A stretch of 64,000 bases of DNA, from NCBI GenBank assembly GCA_003415625.1, contig PYIU01000007.1, forward strand, positions 1,860,001 to 1,924,000, given 5' to 3'. The notes below the pieces were generated by a model. The model saw only the letters and a list, made by a program, of their open reading frames with translations. It did not search any database and had not been told where the DNA came from. The translations under genes were made by a program, and so were the position numbers. This document shows positions 39,301 to 55,100 of the stretch, in pieces. This stretch comes from Aquanectria penicillioides (Eukaryota; Ascomycota; Sordariomycetes; Hypocreales; Nectriaceae). Positions within the stretch are counted from its first letter, which is position 1; each line of letters starts with the position of its first letter.

Positions 39301-42300
39301 ATGCCTATAGAAGCTAGTTAAGTTAGTAAAGTTCTTTAAGAACCTTTTTTAAAAGCTTAGCTAAAACTTTATATCCTTATAAAAGGCTTTACTTTAGGCT
39401 ATAAAGCTTTTTAAAAGTAAAAGTAAGAATATTAATTTAAGCCCTTTGCTCTTAATAAAAAAAAGAATATATTACTTTATATTTTATATTTTTAACTTTC
39501 TTTATATTTAAGTAAAAACTAAAAGATAGGCTATTTATATAAGGGTCTATAGTAGATATTAGTTTATTAGACTTAATAGATTTTAGTTAAAGATATAAAT
39601 GATTTTCTATAGATATTATTGTATATAAATAGTAAAAATAAAGACCTATTAAAATAAAAATATTATATTAAGGAAATATACTATTTAAAATTCTCTTTTG
39701 CCTAAAGAAAGGAATAATATATTTAATAGATTTAAAATTAAAGTTTAAAAAAACTTACTAAAGTATATTAAGTAGCTATAATTATAATATATAGTAAGCA
39801 ATTTAATAGTTTAAAATATAAAGCAAATATACCTATTATTAGTTTTATTAAGGGGAGGGCCTAAAACTAACTTACTGCTAAAGATTATTTCTTAAAATAG
39901 TTGCTATATATAATAAAAAGCTAATAAATAAAGTGGTTTAATTCTAATATATATTTAAATTAATATAATAGATTAAGCAGTATATAAGGGCATTATATAT
40001 ACTATTTTAATAGCAACTAAAGAATAGCAATATTAAAAGAAGTATATATAAATATATAGTATTTTAGCTAAATTCTATTTAATTTCCTACCTTTAGCTAA
40101 AGTAGGTTATTTAATGGAATTTCTTAATAGAAAACTCCTACTAAATAGAGTAATTATTATTAAGCAATATTATTTCTAAATATATTTAAAAGCTGCTTTT
40201 TTTATTTATGCTTAACTTTTTTAACTTCCTTTTATAACTTAAGTAATATTAGCCTTTAGCTACTATTCCCTTTTTAGGTTTTCTATTATATATATAAATA
40301 GCATTTATACTAACTGCTTTATACTAGAAATATTTATAATCTTACTTTTATATCTAGCTTTACTTACTTTAGCTATTTACTATATTAAAGTTAGCTAGTA
40401 AACCTTTATATACTATTACCTTAATTTTATTTTAAAGGCTATAAAAAAGAAAAAATATATAATGCAAAAGAATTAAAATTATACTATAAAAAGTAAAGGT
40501 TATTTTAAATAATTATACTAATAAAGGGTTAAGTAAGTTACTTAAAGCAATAATTATATAGGGATGCTAAGCAATAGTATAAGGATAGAGTTAAATAAGA
40601 CTTAAATTAATAATATTAGTAATGATTTTACTATATATTAGTTCTATTAAATAATAGCTAAAGTATATTATTATAATAATTTTAGTCTTTTATTAAAGAA
40701 AAGTAATTGCTTTAATAGTCTTCTTTATAAAGAAATAGATATAGATTAAGTTAAGTTATACTATAAACTATTATATTAGTATTTAATTAAAATAGAAAAT
40801 TTATAGGCTTTTATTATAAATATAAAGTTAAATAAATTTGCCTTTAGGGTACCCCTATTAAATTGTCCATTTTATTTATTTAAATAACTTAATCTATAAT
40901 ATAATAACTTATTTATATAAGGCTAATTAAGCTTTATTACTATTCTTTATTGCAATATACTTTTCCTTTACTTTAGCTATTTTCTTTTAGCTCTCTTTTT
41001 AGCTTTTTATAGCTATATTTAACCCTTTATAAACTTTATATAAACTCTTAATATAAGCCTAAAAAGCCTTATTTTAGTTAATACTTAATTAATTAAAGAA
41101 TTAAAAACCTTACTAAATGCTAAAGGGTAAGATTAAAGCAATTATTTTTATATATTAGCTGCCTATTATATGCTTTTTAAGCCTTTAGTATTGCCTTAAC
41201 TTATGCTAATTAACTTTAATAAAAGATTAATATTACTATAGTTTTAAAATGCAGCTAAATTTCTTACTAAAGCTATAAACTTAAGGCTTTATAGTATAAT
41301 AGATTTTAAGCTAAAGGTTATAAATACTATTATTATAAATGCTATTTTAATGGCTTTATTTTATAGATTAAATAAAAATCTAAGTTTAAATAGACTTATA
41401 TAAAGGGGGTGAATATTTAATATATATTTATACTTCTTAAATATACTTTAATAAGTGCTTACTAATAGACGCTATTATTTTATTAGCAATTAATTAGTCT
41501 AAACTTAAAGGGTTAGGTAGCTAAGGCATCTAAAGGTTAATAGAGTTATAGCACTTAAAGGTAAACTAAAAATAAATTTATTAATAAAGGAATACTATTT
41601 TTATAGATTAAGTAGCTATAAATTAGATTTATTTAAATAGTATAAAGATATAAGAATTAACCTAAAAATAGAATAATTAATACTTAAAGAACTTTAGTTT
41701 ATTTAATAAAAAGTAAAAATTAATATAAGCTAAGAAAATTATACTTTTATTTAATATTATATACTATAGCTATTTTTATTTAGGCTTATTAATATTAATG
41801 CCTAAAGTGCTTAATTTAAAAAGGCTACTATTTAGCTTAATAATAGGTAAAAGTAGCCTAAAAGGCAATAGGCTTAAAAAGGGGTTAATATTAAAACCTA
41901 TATTATTAAAGGGGCTAAAAAGATACTTTTAATCCATTTTATTATTATTAGCTAACTTTAATTAATGTTTTATATACTTAAATTAATAACTTATAGTATA
42001 CTATAATAAGTGCACTATAATGCTATAAGAGTATTCCCTATTTAAAAAGAGGTTATTATAAATATTAATTTAAGGAGATATAATGCTAAATAGTAAAGAG
42101 ACTAATAAAAAATTAATTAATATAAATAGGGTATTATAGATATCTATTAGTTATGGCTTTAAAGTTATAGCATTATTGCTAAAAGGCTAAAAAAACTAAT
42201 ATTAAATATTTTTATTGCTATTAGTATAGGATTTAAATATAGCTATAATTTATTATAGCTAGTTTTTGCATTAAAGCACTATATATACACTTAAAATGCT

Positions 42301-42874
42301 ATAGTAAAATAAATTAATTACTTTATAGATAAAGGGAGCTATAGTAAAGTAAGTAAGCTTATAAGTAAAATAGACTTTTAAATAATTTAATTATTATAAA
42401 ATAAAAAGGGCATTTAAAACATTAAAATAAAGTACTATTGCATTATAACTATTAATTATTAAATGTTTTTTAACTTTCTTCTTTTTAATTTTAAACTATT
42501 TTATTTATTTTTAGACTTTAAGCATTCTATTAGATTAATTATTTCTATACTTACAGACAATCTTAAGTAATTAATATCCTAAGATATTTTTATAGTATTT
42601 CCTTTTAAAATTAATACCTTTTAGTATTTAAATAATATAATTTATATACTTTTAATAGTTATAGTCTATTATTTATAACTTAATAAATCTTTTTAGGCCT
42701 CTTTATAAAAAAGTATAAAACTCTTTATTTAATAATTACTTTTAAATAGTATTTAAAAGCATTAATTAATTATATTTAATAGGGCCCTTTATGCAATATA
42801 GAATTGATTATTAAGCTAATGCTTAATATTATTAATCTATTAAATTAAGTGTATATATATCTTATGCCTCTATA
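36395..42874. other. Decayed DNA, nothing recognisable
   Basis: Right flank of the LTR element. No gene, RNA or convincing repeat pair found. T10-like runs occur near 36905-36915 and 37220-37230. Short protein-like stretches exist in several frames and none could be named. Confidence 0.5.
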
Positions 42875-42892
42875 CCTTCTCCTCCCCCCTTT
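42875..42892 (-). other. Polypurine-tract-like run
   Basis: The minus strand reads AAAGGGGGGAGGAGAAGG and is followed by TATAGAGGC. This resembles the polypurine tract plus LTR start of a minus-strand retroelement (compare 28667-28679). I saw no matching second LTR, so it is only a candidate boundary of a fragment. Confidence 0.35.
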
Positions 42893-44492
42893 AATAACCT
42901 TAAGAAGGGAGTAAGGCCTTTAGCCCTTTAGTAGCTGCTTACTATTATATACTAAAGTTAGCCTTAGCTTTATTATTATTTTATATACATTAATTAATAA
43001 GGTAATTAATTAATCTATAGGCAAACCCCTTTAGGGTAGCCTTAAGGCTTTTAATTGCATTATAGAATTTATTAGCTATTCCTAAAATTTTAGGCATTAC
43101 TATATTTATAGTAAAGTTAAGCTAGTTTATTTATGCATTCTTTATTATAATAGTAAGTTTTAGCTTTATTAACTTAAATAATAAATCTAAAAGCATTTTA
43201 GCTTTTATAAGCAATTATAGCCTTATATAAATTAATAGTTCTTTTATTACTTAATATTTTTAACCTTTACTTTTAGTTTAAAGTAAAAATAAATCTTATT
43301 ATTAAAGGCTAATTAATTTTCTATTAAAACAATAGGTACCTTTTTAATAAATTAATATTAAGGTATAATTAAATTAAAAGATAGAGTAATACTTATAAAA
43401 ATAGAAGAATTAAAATTAAATAAGGGTATATTGCTAGTATTATTAAGCTTATTATTACTATTAAATTAAGTAAAGTTATAGAGTATATTATTAAAAATAT
43501 TTATAATATTAATTGCTATAATAGGGATATATTTTTATATATACTATAGGGAAAAGAAAGAAACTTTTAACTTTAAATAAAAATAAAGGCTATTTTATTT
43601 AAATTAAAGTACTTATAAAGCGATTAATCTCTAAAAATAAGGGGCTTATTTATTAAAAATAGGCCGCTTAAATATTAAAGTAGACTATAAACTTAAGGTT
43701 ATTATAAAGCTTAAATCCCTATTTAACTTTTAGTAGATTGCTTTATTTAGCTAAAAAGAATATATTTATTTAATTTTAGCTAAATAATTATTATGCATTT
43801 TAATTCTTTTATTTTGCCTACTTTATATATAGTATAGGCTTTACTAAAGGAATTATTTTTATATCTTTAGATACCTTTAATCTTTTTAAAAGCTAGTGTA
43901 TTATCTTTATTATTTATATTAATTACCTTTATTATATTGTATAGTATAGAACTAATAATAAATAAAAGTTAATATCCCTTTAAATAGGCACTATAAGGCA
44001 ATCTTGCTTTTTTTTAATTTAGTATTTTTATTAATTTACTTTTTTTTTAGTATAATTGCTTATAATAGATAATAAATTAATAACTTTACTATTCTACTAA
44101 AGGTATTAAATAAAAAGGCTAATATAATTTAATAGAACTAAATAAGCTATTTTATTATACTATATTAATAAAAGAACTTTAGGCAGTATATTAGCTTAGC
44201 TTTAATTTATAATTAAGCTATAATTTTTAGTAAATAAATAAATATAGCACTCCCTTTAAAAAGTAAGGGCTATATTAGCTATTTCTTTTCTATTTTAGGG
44301 ACTATAATAATTAATCTTACTATTATATAATCTATTAGAACTATTATAAAGCCAGTCTTAATTGTTATTATACTTACTTTTATAATTTATCTCCTTTAGG
44401 AGAAGAGCATTATAATAAATAGGTTTACTAAAATAGATATAATAAAGAACTTTAAAGGATTTATAGTAATAGCTATTTTAGCTAGCTTAATC
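42893..44492. other. Decayed DNA, nothing recognisable
   Basis: No gene, RNA or structured repeat supported. Confidence 0.5.
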
Positions 44493-44520
44493 CTTATTAC
44501 TATTACTATTACTATTAATA
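44493..44520. repeat. (TTACTA)n-type microsatellite
   Basis: Four to five copies of ACTATT/TTACTA in a row, followed by a looser run of TAATAT(A)ACTAT to about 44550. A simple low-complexity tract. Confidence 0.8.
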
Positions 44521-44550
44521 TTTATACTATTAATATAATTACTATAATTA

Positions 44551-47500
44551 ATACTATATTTAAATAAGGGTTAGCTATAAGCTTTAAAACTTTAACTTTT
44601 AATATTGCATTAAGTATAGTATTTAATATAATTATATTAATATATAATAGTAGTAAAGGCATTAATCTTTATTAATTAAATAATATTTTTATTAATTTAG
44701 TATTTTATACTATTATATTACTAAATATAATCCTAACTATAATAAGTATTATCTCTATTATAATAATAATTACTACTATTACTATAGGTTATTAAACTTA
44801 ATAGAATAGATAGCTTTACCTTTAGCGCTTGCTATTAAGGGGGCATTTTTAGGGGTAATAGGCTAATTAAATTAAATTGCTTAATAGTATATTGCTTAAC
44901 TTTATATTATATTTAAGGGAGTCTATCTCTTTTTATACTTTTAGTTAGTTTTTAGCTTAATAATGTTTTATTTATTTTATTTATTTTATAATTTAGCCTA
45001 TTTTTAAGTTTATTATTTCTTTATTTTAGTATTAAAGAATTAAATAAGCTTATTAAATTGCTTATATTAAGAAATAAAAAGGATATAAAAGGTTTTATTC
45101 TTTATAAATCTATATAAAATAAGCTTAAGGGATAAAAATAATAGTTTTAAGTCTTTAGTTTTATTAAACTTTATAAAAAGCTTTAGTAATTTACTTAAGG
45201 CAATATATTATATATATTTTTAAGCATTTATTATATTTAATTATTAAATCTATAATAAAATAATATTAAGGTAGTAATATTTTATTAACTATTAAGCTAT
45301 CTATATATATACCTTATAGTATTAGTAAGTTTAAATAAGGTATAGCTATAATCTTATCCCTTTATATTTTTAAAATTTTTAGGGCTAAAAAGGATTAATA
45401 GTAAATAAATCTTAATTTATATTAAAAATTAATTATAAGAATTATTATATTTTTATTATTATATATAAGTTTATCTCTTTTTAATGGAATATAATTATTT
45501 AAAAACTATTAATATTAATTGTTTTAGCGATTTTAAATAGCAATAAATATATTTATATCTTTATAGTTTATATAAAGCTTATAGGCTTTCTTTAGAAATA
45601 TTTAATAATATTTAAAGAACTTTAATGCTAGTTTCTTATAAAGTTTTCAATCCTTTAATAAGGTTATAGCTAGGTATTTACATAATAGTATTATAGTAAG
45701 GATTTAAAATTAATCCTTTTTAAAAGGTAAATAAAAGAATAAAAAGCACTTAAATTACCTATAAGAAATATATTAGGCAAAACAATAATATATAATACAT
45801 ATTTATAATAAAAGCCTATAGTTAAAATATAATATAAAGTTAATTTAGGCTTTATTCTTTTTAAATTATTATAAAGTAATATTTAAATATATTTATACTA
45901 TCTATTTAACTATAAAATATAATTATTAAATACTAAAATAATAAAAGCTTATAAATAGTATATTTTAGTTTAAAATTAATTATTAATATTTAATTATAGT
46001 AGCTAGCTAAATGCCTATTTAAGCAGCTAGCTAAATATTAATTTAGGCAGTAAAAAAGGGCAATAATTATTATTTTAGGCATTAAGGCCCCTAATAATAA
46101 TATACTCTTTAGGGTAATTTTAATATATAATCTAGTATTTAATAGCTAAATTATTATAGCTATATAGAGATTGCTAATTATAAAGCCACTTTAGTTAATA
46201 TAAAATAGCTCTATTTTATATAAAACTATAATAAGCGCTAAGGCATAAAGAATAAAAGGCAAGGCCTTTATAAAAAAGCATATAAATAGCATTAGCTATT
46301 TAGCAATAATATTTTTATTTTTATTAAAGCACTATTAAAAGACTACTTCTATATAGAATATTAATTAAAATAAGGCTTAATTAATAAATTTTTAAGCTTA
46401 TTTTATTTAAATAATGCACTTTCTAGCCCTAATAACTTTAATATAGTAATAAAGAGAGCTTATAAAGGCATTAGGCAATAAAAAATATATAGCACCCCTT
46501 TATTATTTAATTATATATTATTAATTAATGCTATTTTAAGAATATTAGCTAAAATATTATCTTTCTCTTTAAATACCCCTTTAGTTAGACTTAAGGGAGG
46601 GCGCACTATATTAAAAGTTTTATTGGCTTTTCTATTTATTTATATAGACTAAAAACCTATTAAATAAATGCTAATGCTATTATTACTACCTTAAATATAA
46701 AAGCTATTAAGGGAGTTAAATAAGTATTTATTAAAATCCTTTATAGAAACTTATTTTATATAATAAAGATAGTTTAAAGTAAGTTTTATATATATTGGCT
46801 TATATATTAGGATTTAATAAACTTAAGTTTAATTAAAATAAATTTAATTTAATTATACTTATAATAGCTCTTTAAACTTCTCTTTTAAAGCTATTAATAT
46901 ATTTATTAATTATTTAAAAGCTATTTAATTCTATATAAATATTAATTAATTGTATATTTCCCTTTATTTAAACTATTAATCTTTATATATACTTAAGTAT
47001 TAAATAAGGCAATTTAAATAGCAATTCTTTAGATAAAGGGCTTATTTCTATTATATTATAATATAGTATCTTTAGTATAAAGGGCAATTTTAGTATTATT
47101 TAGCTTAATCCTTTAGTAGAAAAATAAAATATTTATTCTATTTAGTCTATAAAGTAACCTAAGCAATACTAGTTTAAGTAAAAGTTAATATTAAATTTAA
47201 ATAAAGTAGTGCTAAAGCATTTTATTAAGTTTAGGCACCTTTAGTAGATTAATAAAGAATAAACTTACTATAAGCTAACTAAAAACTATTTTAATTAAGC
47301 TAAATTTAGGTATAATACTATAATATTTAATATAAATATTAAAATATTCTTTATTTAATTAATAAATAAATAAAATTTATTTATTTTATATTTACTTACT
47401 TTATTTAATTTTAGCTTTATCTATTAGTTTAAATAGTACTTTTACTATAAATTATTAATATTAACTTATTGTATTATTAAATATCTATTAGATTTTATAT

Positions 47501-50500
47501 TAAATTACTTCTAAAAGAAACTGTATTATAATAAATCTTTTTAAGGTGTAATTAAGAAAGATAATACTTGCAGTTATATAAACTCCACTCCTTATAAAAT
47601 AGAGTAAGAATAAAAAATATATTTAATAAACTTAAGGCTTAGGCTATTTCTTAAGAGAAAGTAGTAGTATATTAATATTATAGCTATTAATTCTATTAAA
47701 TAAATTATAGAAGTTTAAATATAGAATTTTAATAAAGCTTATTAAATGCTTTAAAAATACTTATTAGCTTTTAAGGGTTTTCCCTTTTAGTATAAAAATT
47801 CTATTGCTAATAGTGCTAGATTAAATTAGGAAAATAGCCTTATTCTTTCTTTTATATATTAAATATAATTCTAGTTTATATCTTTAAGGCCCTATTAAGG
47901 CCCTATAAAGGATTATATATAAGCAATAAAGCTAATACTAGCAGTTAAGTATATAGTTTAAGTATTATAGATTATAGTAGATGCATTTATTTAAGTATTA
48001 TTATAAGGGTATTATTAGGTATTTGTATATTATACCTTTATGGCTTTTATTAATTATACTTATATATAATATATTCTTTAATATAGCTATTAAAATAAAG
48101 TTAAATATATTAATACTTTTATATAATTGCATTAGCTTACTATAAAAGTTATTAAATATTCCTTTATAGTTAAAGATCTTACTTTATAGTAGCCTTTTTA
48201 TTATATACTGCAATTAGCTATATAGATTATAGACTGTTTAATAATATCTATAAAAAGATAGAATTAATAGGAGATTAAATATATTGCTTAAGCTAAATGT
48301 AATATAATTATTAGGTTCTATAGGCAATATAAGCTTTAAGCAAAGAGTATATTAGCTAAACTATATAGAATCCAAAAGGATAATATTTATATAGCTTAAA
48401 TTAATATTATTAGTATACTTAAAAGTAATTATATTAATAGTAAGTAAATAGGCTATAAGCCTTTAGTTTAAGGGTATAGGCTTTATACTATCTATTGCAT
48501 TAAAATATTAGTATATAGTTTAGTTTTTTTATAAGTGCAATTAAGATATATTAAAGTATAGATATAAAAAAGGTTTATATATAGTATGCATTAATAAATA
48601 ACTATTATTTATAAAGTTAAAATCACTTACTTTTTACTGCTTTTTTTATATAGTTATATATATATATTAGAATTTTTATTGTTTTATAAATATAGTATAC
48701 TTAAAGCAAAAAGTAAGTTAGTTTAATATTATAAATTAAGCTAATTATACTTTTTAATTTTATTTCTATTTTCTATTAACTTTAGTATTGCCTTTTCTTT
48801 TATTCTTTTATTTACTTTTTATTTTATCTTTTTACTATTATATTCTTCTATTTATAATTTAATATTTAGCTTTATTTAATATTGCATTTTATAATAGGCT
48901 TGCTATTTAATTATTTAAAGGGAATTATAAGATTGCTATTATCTCTCTTTATATTAAAGGGTTTTTTAGAATATTTATAGCGCTTTATAGCTAATACAAT
49001 ACTTTTAGATTTTTAATCCTTTTTTATACAGCCTATTATTAGTATTATTAATCTTAAGATATTATAGTATATACTTAAAGCAATTAGTATATTAAGGGTT
49101 TAATTTTAAGAAACCCTTAAGTTAAATTAACCTTTTTATTTTAACTATATTACTATTATCTATTGTCTTTTTAGGCAAGATTGCTTAAAAAGAGCTTAAT
49201 TTATTTTTAGTCTTAAGTTTAAATATATAGTATAGGTATTTTATATTTAGTTAAATAAGTTATTTAAAGCATTTAAGGCTATTAATTAATAAAATTATAT
49301 AGTATTAAAGAGCTTTTTAAATAAAGAAGTATATTAATAAATTAATAAATATAAAAAGGTAGGCTATCTTTTATTAGCTTAAAAGTAATTAAGAAAGTTG
49401 CCTAAAGGGAAATAGAAAAACCTTATAGCACTTTTAAGGCACTAAAACATTAAGTTAATAATAGATATAGCTTTACTGTATAGTAGTCTTTAGGAGGAAT
49501 TTTCTTTAGATAATTAAGCAAAACACTTAACTATATATTGCAATAAGCTAATTGGAAATTATTAGCATTATATTATTAAAGTTTAGTTCTTTATCTTTAG
49601 AGGGCTTAAAGACTATAGATATCTTTTAAATAGGCAGACTATTTAATATCTTTAATATAAAGCTTCTATATAAAGTATATTAAATAAAAGAGAGATTTAA
49701 AATAGCTTTAAGAAAGAAATCCTATTTTTAAATATTAAAGAAAGGTATATTAAAGATTAGCTTAAAGATAATATTCTCTTTTTATATTATATAATTTTAA
49801 GTATACTATCTTTTAATAAAAATATATAGTATTTAGCAATTAATATAAAGATCTTTAAAAGATCTCTTAAAATAAAACCTTATTGTAAATAAAAAAGGGC
49901 AGTAAATAGTAATTTAGCTAATTAAATATTAAAGAGCCTATTTAATAATCTAAAGAATAATTAGGTTTTATATAGGCCTTATTATAAAGTAATAAAAGGT
50001 GAATTTTACTCTATTAAAGATAAATATTTATTAGAATTAGCCTTTATTTAATTTATTATATTAACCTAAAGATATTTTTATCTTTTTAATTAAAATATAT
50101 TACTATAGAATATTAAAGGGGTTTCTTTTAATGCTATATTTAATTAAAACTAATAGATTTAGCTTTATAATATTATATAGATTTTTAGCTATAATAATAT
50201 AAAAATATAGGATTATATAAACTTAAATGTTTTACTACCCCTAAAAGCCCTTAGTTTAAAGAAAATTAAGGGTAAAACTTTAAGTTAATAGAGTAGTAAA
50301 TTAATAATTTAAATATATTGCCTACTTTAAAGGATATCTTTTCTATTTAGGCTAATAGATTAATATAAAGTTAAAGAGAATCTAAAGCTAGTATGCATTT
50401 AGGCCAATATATTAAAGGCATTTTTTAGTTATTAAATAAGTTTTTTAAATAATAGGAGTTTTTCTTTTAGGTATAATTTTAGGCCCCTTTTTAAATATAA

Positions 50501-51843
50501 TTTAAGCCCTTTAGTAAGGTATAATATATTTTAAGATATTTTAATAAAAAAGTTAGGCCAAAAGAAAAAGTAAATTTTAATTAAAAGAAATTAAGCTTAA
50601 AGTTAATAAATATAAAAAAAGAGAAAAAGAAAGCCTAAAAGTTTAAGGCCTAATATCCCTTTTATTTAAAATAAAATATCTATTAGCCTTTTGCTAGTTA
50701 ATATAGATTTAGCTCTTTTAAAATATTCTTTTATTAAATTAAATACTATATTATTAGGTTATTTTTAGTTCCTTAATTTTAATATATTTAGCTTTATAAA
50801 CATTTCTAGTAAATAATTTAGTATTTTAAAGCAATATAAAACTTTTATCTTTTAATTATTAAGCTAATAATTAGTCCCTTTTAGTTTATTTAACCTTTAT
50901 TTTAGTTATTGCTTAATCTATTTAAATAATTAAAACCTTAATTAAAGGGCTTTTTTAATTATATGGCCTATATATATTAATAGCTAAAACTTACCCCTTT
51001 AGCTTAATTAAAGATTAATTTTACTACTGCTCTATAATATTAACTTAAATTATAACTTTATATCTTTAAATAAAGTTAATTAAGCAATTAGTAATCTCCT
51101 CCCTATTACTATATAGATAAGTAGGGATTTACAGTCTAATATAGCCTAAGGTTTGCTAAAGCAATTATAGAAGGACTTTATTTTAGAAATCTTAAAGTTA
51201 TATAAAAGATCTATTAAAAAGAGGGTTATATTTACTTTAAATAGTATTATAAAGGATTTATTTTAAACCTTTAATATTTTTAGTAGCCTTAATATTGCTT
51301 TAGCTAATAATTACTATTTACTTAAATGTAAATTTAATTTAGCTTAAACTCTATTTTAACTCTTAAAAAATAAATTATTAAAAGAAATCCTTTAATAGCA
51401 ATAATAGCTTTATATTTAAATAGGTTATTAAGGATATCTATTAATAGAAGTAAGGGCAAATAGATTAGCTAAATATCTATAATTTATAAGTATTTTTATT
51501 TTTAGGACCTAAAGTAGCTAAAAGCTAATACTAAAGTTTTAGTATAAAACCCTTTAGTACTATATTTATATTTCTATTTAAAAAAGTAGCTATTATAGAA
51601 TGCTAGTTTACTTTATTATAATGCTAATAAAATATTTTGCTATTACTATAATAAAAAAATTAAGTAAACTTATTGCATTAAACTATTAATAGCTAATTGC
51701 CTATTATTTTAAATATTATAAAAGAAGCTAGTATAATTAATATAGAAATTAATATTAAACTTAATATAAAACCCTATAAGAATTTTATTTAATTATATTA
51801 AGTTAATTAAGTTATTACTTTAAATTATTTTATTAGGCTATTG
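44551..51843. other. Decayed DNA; one short duplication
   Basis: No gene or RNA recognised. At 45991-46045 a block of about 27 bp starting AGCTAGCTAAAT occurs twice in tandem. A GGGCGCAC word near 46597 is one of the few surviving CpG sites and again follows G. Confidence 0.5.
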
Positions 51844-52185
51844 CATTAAGCTATTACATTAAGCCATTATATTAAGCTATTATATTAAGGTATTATATTA
51901 AGTATTAAGTCTTTATGCTAAGCTATTATATTAAGCATTAAGCTATTATATTAAGCCTTTATGCTTAGCTATTATATTAAGTTATTATATTAATTAATAC
52001 TTTTATTAAAACCATTATAATAAGCTTACTTAAAGCTATTATACTAAGCTATTATATTAAGCCTTAAGCTATTATACTAGACTATTATATTAAGTATTAA
52101 GCTTATATATTAAGCAATTGTATTAAGCTATTATATTAAGCCCTATATTAAGCTTTTATATAAATCCTTTATTTAAGCCTTAATA
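51844..52185. repeat. 13-bp satellite with 7-bp half units
   Basis: Many copies of ATTAAGCTATTAT, interspersed with partial copies (ATTAAGC, AAGTATT) and CTTTATGCTAAGC variants. Differences are mostly C/T (AAGC/AAGT, ATTACATT/ATTATATT). No frame is kept by the irregular spacing, so it is unlikely to be coding. It may be an internal repeat of a transposon or a small local satellite. Confidence 0.88.
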
Positions 52186-55100
52186 TTAAGCTAAAGCAAT
52201 TTAAATAATTAAGTATTTATAGAAGATATATTAAGATCTTAAGGTATTATATTAATTTAATTCTTTTAACCTTTAAGATATTAAGCTATACTTTTTTTTT
52301 GCTTTAAAAAGAGTTTAATTTATATAGCTATAGTTTAGTCTATTTTAAAGGAATAGTTTAATTTAGCTACTAAATCTATATTTTTAGCAAGAGATATATA
52401 GATATAGATAAGCTACTTTAAGCAGTCCTTAAAGATTTTAGCTATTATTAATTTTAAAGTTATATAATCTATTCTTTTAAAGTTTTTTCTTTAATTTAAT
52501 TAATAATAGAAAGTTATTAAAGAAAGTAAAGGCTATATATAATAGGCTTAGCTATCTTTAAATAAATAAAAATAAAAAGAGAGAATATTATAATAAGATT
52601 ATTTTAGCTTTTACTAGCTTACTTATACTCTTTAAGCTTATATTTTAATTCTTTAGTATTTAAATAATTATTTTAAGTGCTTATATAAATATCTATAGCT
52701 ATATTAGTATTGCAATAATTAGGCTCTTAAAAGACTTAATTAATCTCTCTTTTAGACTTTATAATAGCCTTAAGAGAAGTAAAAAGCTGCATTAACTATA
52801 TATAAGCTAACTATTAAAGTAAGTATATCCCTTATTGCTTATAAATTATATTATTTATAGCATTAAATGCAATAATAATATAAAGGTTTAAGCTCTTAAT
52901 ACTATTTAATAATATAGTCTTATTTAATAAAGAGATTTAATTTACTATAGTCTTTTTGCAATTCTTAATAAAGAAGTTTAATAGATTGTATTTAATAAGC
53001 CTATAGTTAAGTGAAGTTATATATAACTTTCCTTTATAAATCTTCTTAAGGCCCTTCTTTAGCAATTTAAGTAGTTATCCCTTTTAACAAAAGGTAGTAT
53101 TATATTGCCTAAAATCCACTTTACTCTTAAAGTTACTATATAATATTTTATTAATAAAATGCTTAGCTTTAAGGAGCTTATAAAAAGCTTTAGGCTAAAA
53201 AGGTAACTTCTTAAAGATTGCAATAAATGCTTTATTTTTATTGCTATTAATATCTATAAGATTAAAGGATTTAATAGGCTTAAATATTAAGGCGCTTTTA
53301 GGCAATTATTTTAAAAAGTTTTAGGTTTATATTAATTGCTTATATATTAAATAATTTAGCTAACTATTATTTAACTATTTAATAGTAATTATTTAGTTAT
53401 TTTGCTTAAGCCTATTAAACTATATAATAGTATAATAATATAAAGATATTATATTAATTATTATATTAAGGGAAAGATAAGGTATTATAAGCTACTATTT
53501 AACTCTTTAGCTTAAGGTATATAAAGTTAATATTTCTTTTAGAAGGGTTAAAAAAAATTTAAAGCTATTGCTTTAGTCTTAAGGTATAAAGCTATTAGCT
53601 AATAATTAACTTTTAAAATTAATAATTTTAAGTGCTAAAATATAATAAAGGGAATATAGCTTAATTAATATATAAAGTTTAGCTAGTATATATATCTACT
53701 TATATAATAAAGTATATAATTGCTTTTAATTATATATAAATATTAATCCTTTTAGGTACTTTAAGTACTGCTAATTTAATCTATTTATCTACCTTATAAT
53801 TATTATCTTTTAATTTATAATAATAAAGAATGTTTTTTTAGTATATAATTGCCTATAGTAATCTATACCTTACTATCTTTTCCCTTTAGGTTTTAAAGTA
53901 TTTATAGCTATATTTTATTAAAACTATTATCTATTCTTTATTAATTCCTTAAAGATAGGGCTAGAATAGTATAATACATTTAAAGGCTATTTTAATTTTA
54001 ATTTTCTTTTTATTTAATATTATTCTTATATTAGCTCTATTCTATTTATTTAGCTAAAGGTAGATTAAAAGTAAAGCGGCCTTACTAGCTATTATTAATA
54101 TAGTTTCTTTATTTTTTATAGAATGCATTAGGCTAGTAACTTAAGTATTAAATATTTATAGAAGTATATATAGAAATTTTTATTATTAGATTGATTGGCT
54201 TATCTTTATAGAGTTATTGCTATATATAATAGTTATAGCTATTCTTAAGCTAAAACTTAAATTATTAATTGTTTTAAAATAGCTTATAAGTTTATTTAAG
54301 CCTATTATAAAAGGTCTAAATTAATAAAAAAAATCTAAAACTTTAAAATAGTTTTTTTAATATTACTATTATTTTTATAGTTTATAAAGTATTAATTAAA
54401 GTAAATATTTACTTTACTTTATAGTATTCTTGCAGTTACTATTACTAGAATTATACTTTAATATATTTAGTATCTTTTTAAAAAGATATCTTTTATTATA
54501 TTTACTATTGCAATTAGCTTTTAGCTAATATTTTTGCTTTATTGCTAGTTTATACTTTATTAAAAACTAATAATTAATAAAGTTACTTAAAAGATTAAGA
54601 ATATAAATGCAATTAAGATTAAACTTTTATTAAATTGCTTAGTTTAAGTTCCATTAAAAAGCCATTTTTATATCTTCTTTCTAGCTAATATTAAATATAG
54701 CTATATTAAACATTTAGTTATAGCTTTATAGTACCTATTAAATAGCTTTAATTTAGGCCAGTTTTTATTAAGTATATTAGTTTTACTCTTTTAAAATGCA
54801 ATTTATAAGGCTTAATTGTTTAGGCTTAAATAAAATAATAGGGTTTATATTAAAGGCCCCTTTAAGAAGAAATATAATTTAAGATACTTTAAGACTATTA
54901 TATTAATAGCAAAAGGCATTAGCATTATAGAAATACTTCTATTGGCTTTTAAGCTAGCTAAAAGGCAAAAATATAATAATTATATTAAGATAAAACTTTA
55001 AAAGCTATTATTAAAAGATAGATTTTTATTGCAAGAGATAAATAGAAAAAAGGGCTAAAGTAAAGATTAAGCTATAAAAAAAAGGGACTAAATTCTTAAA

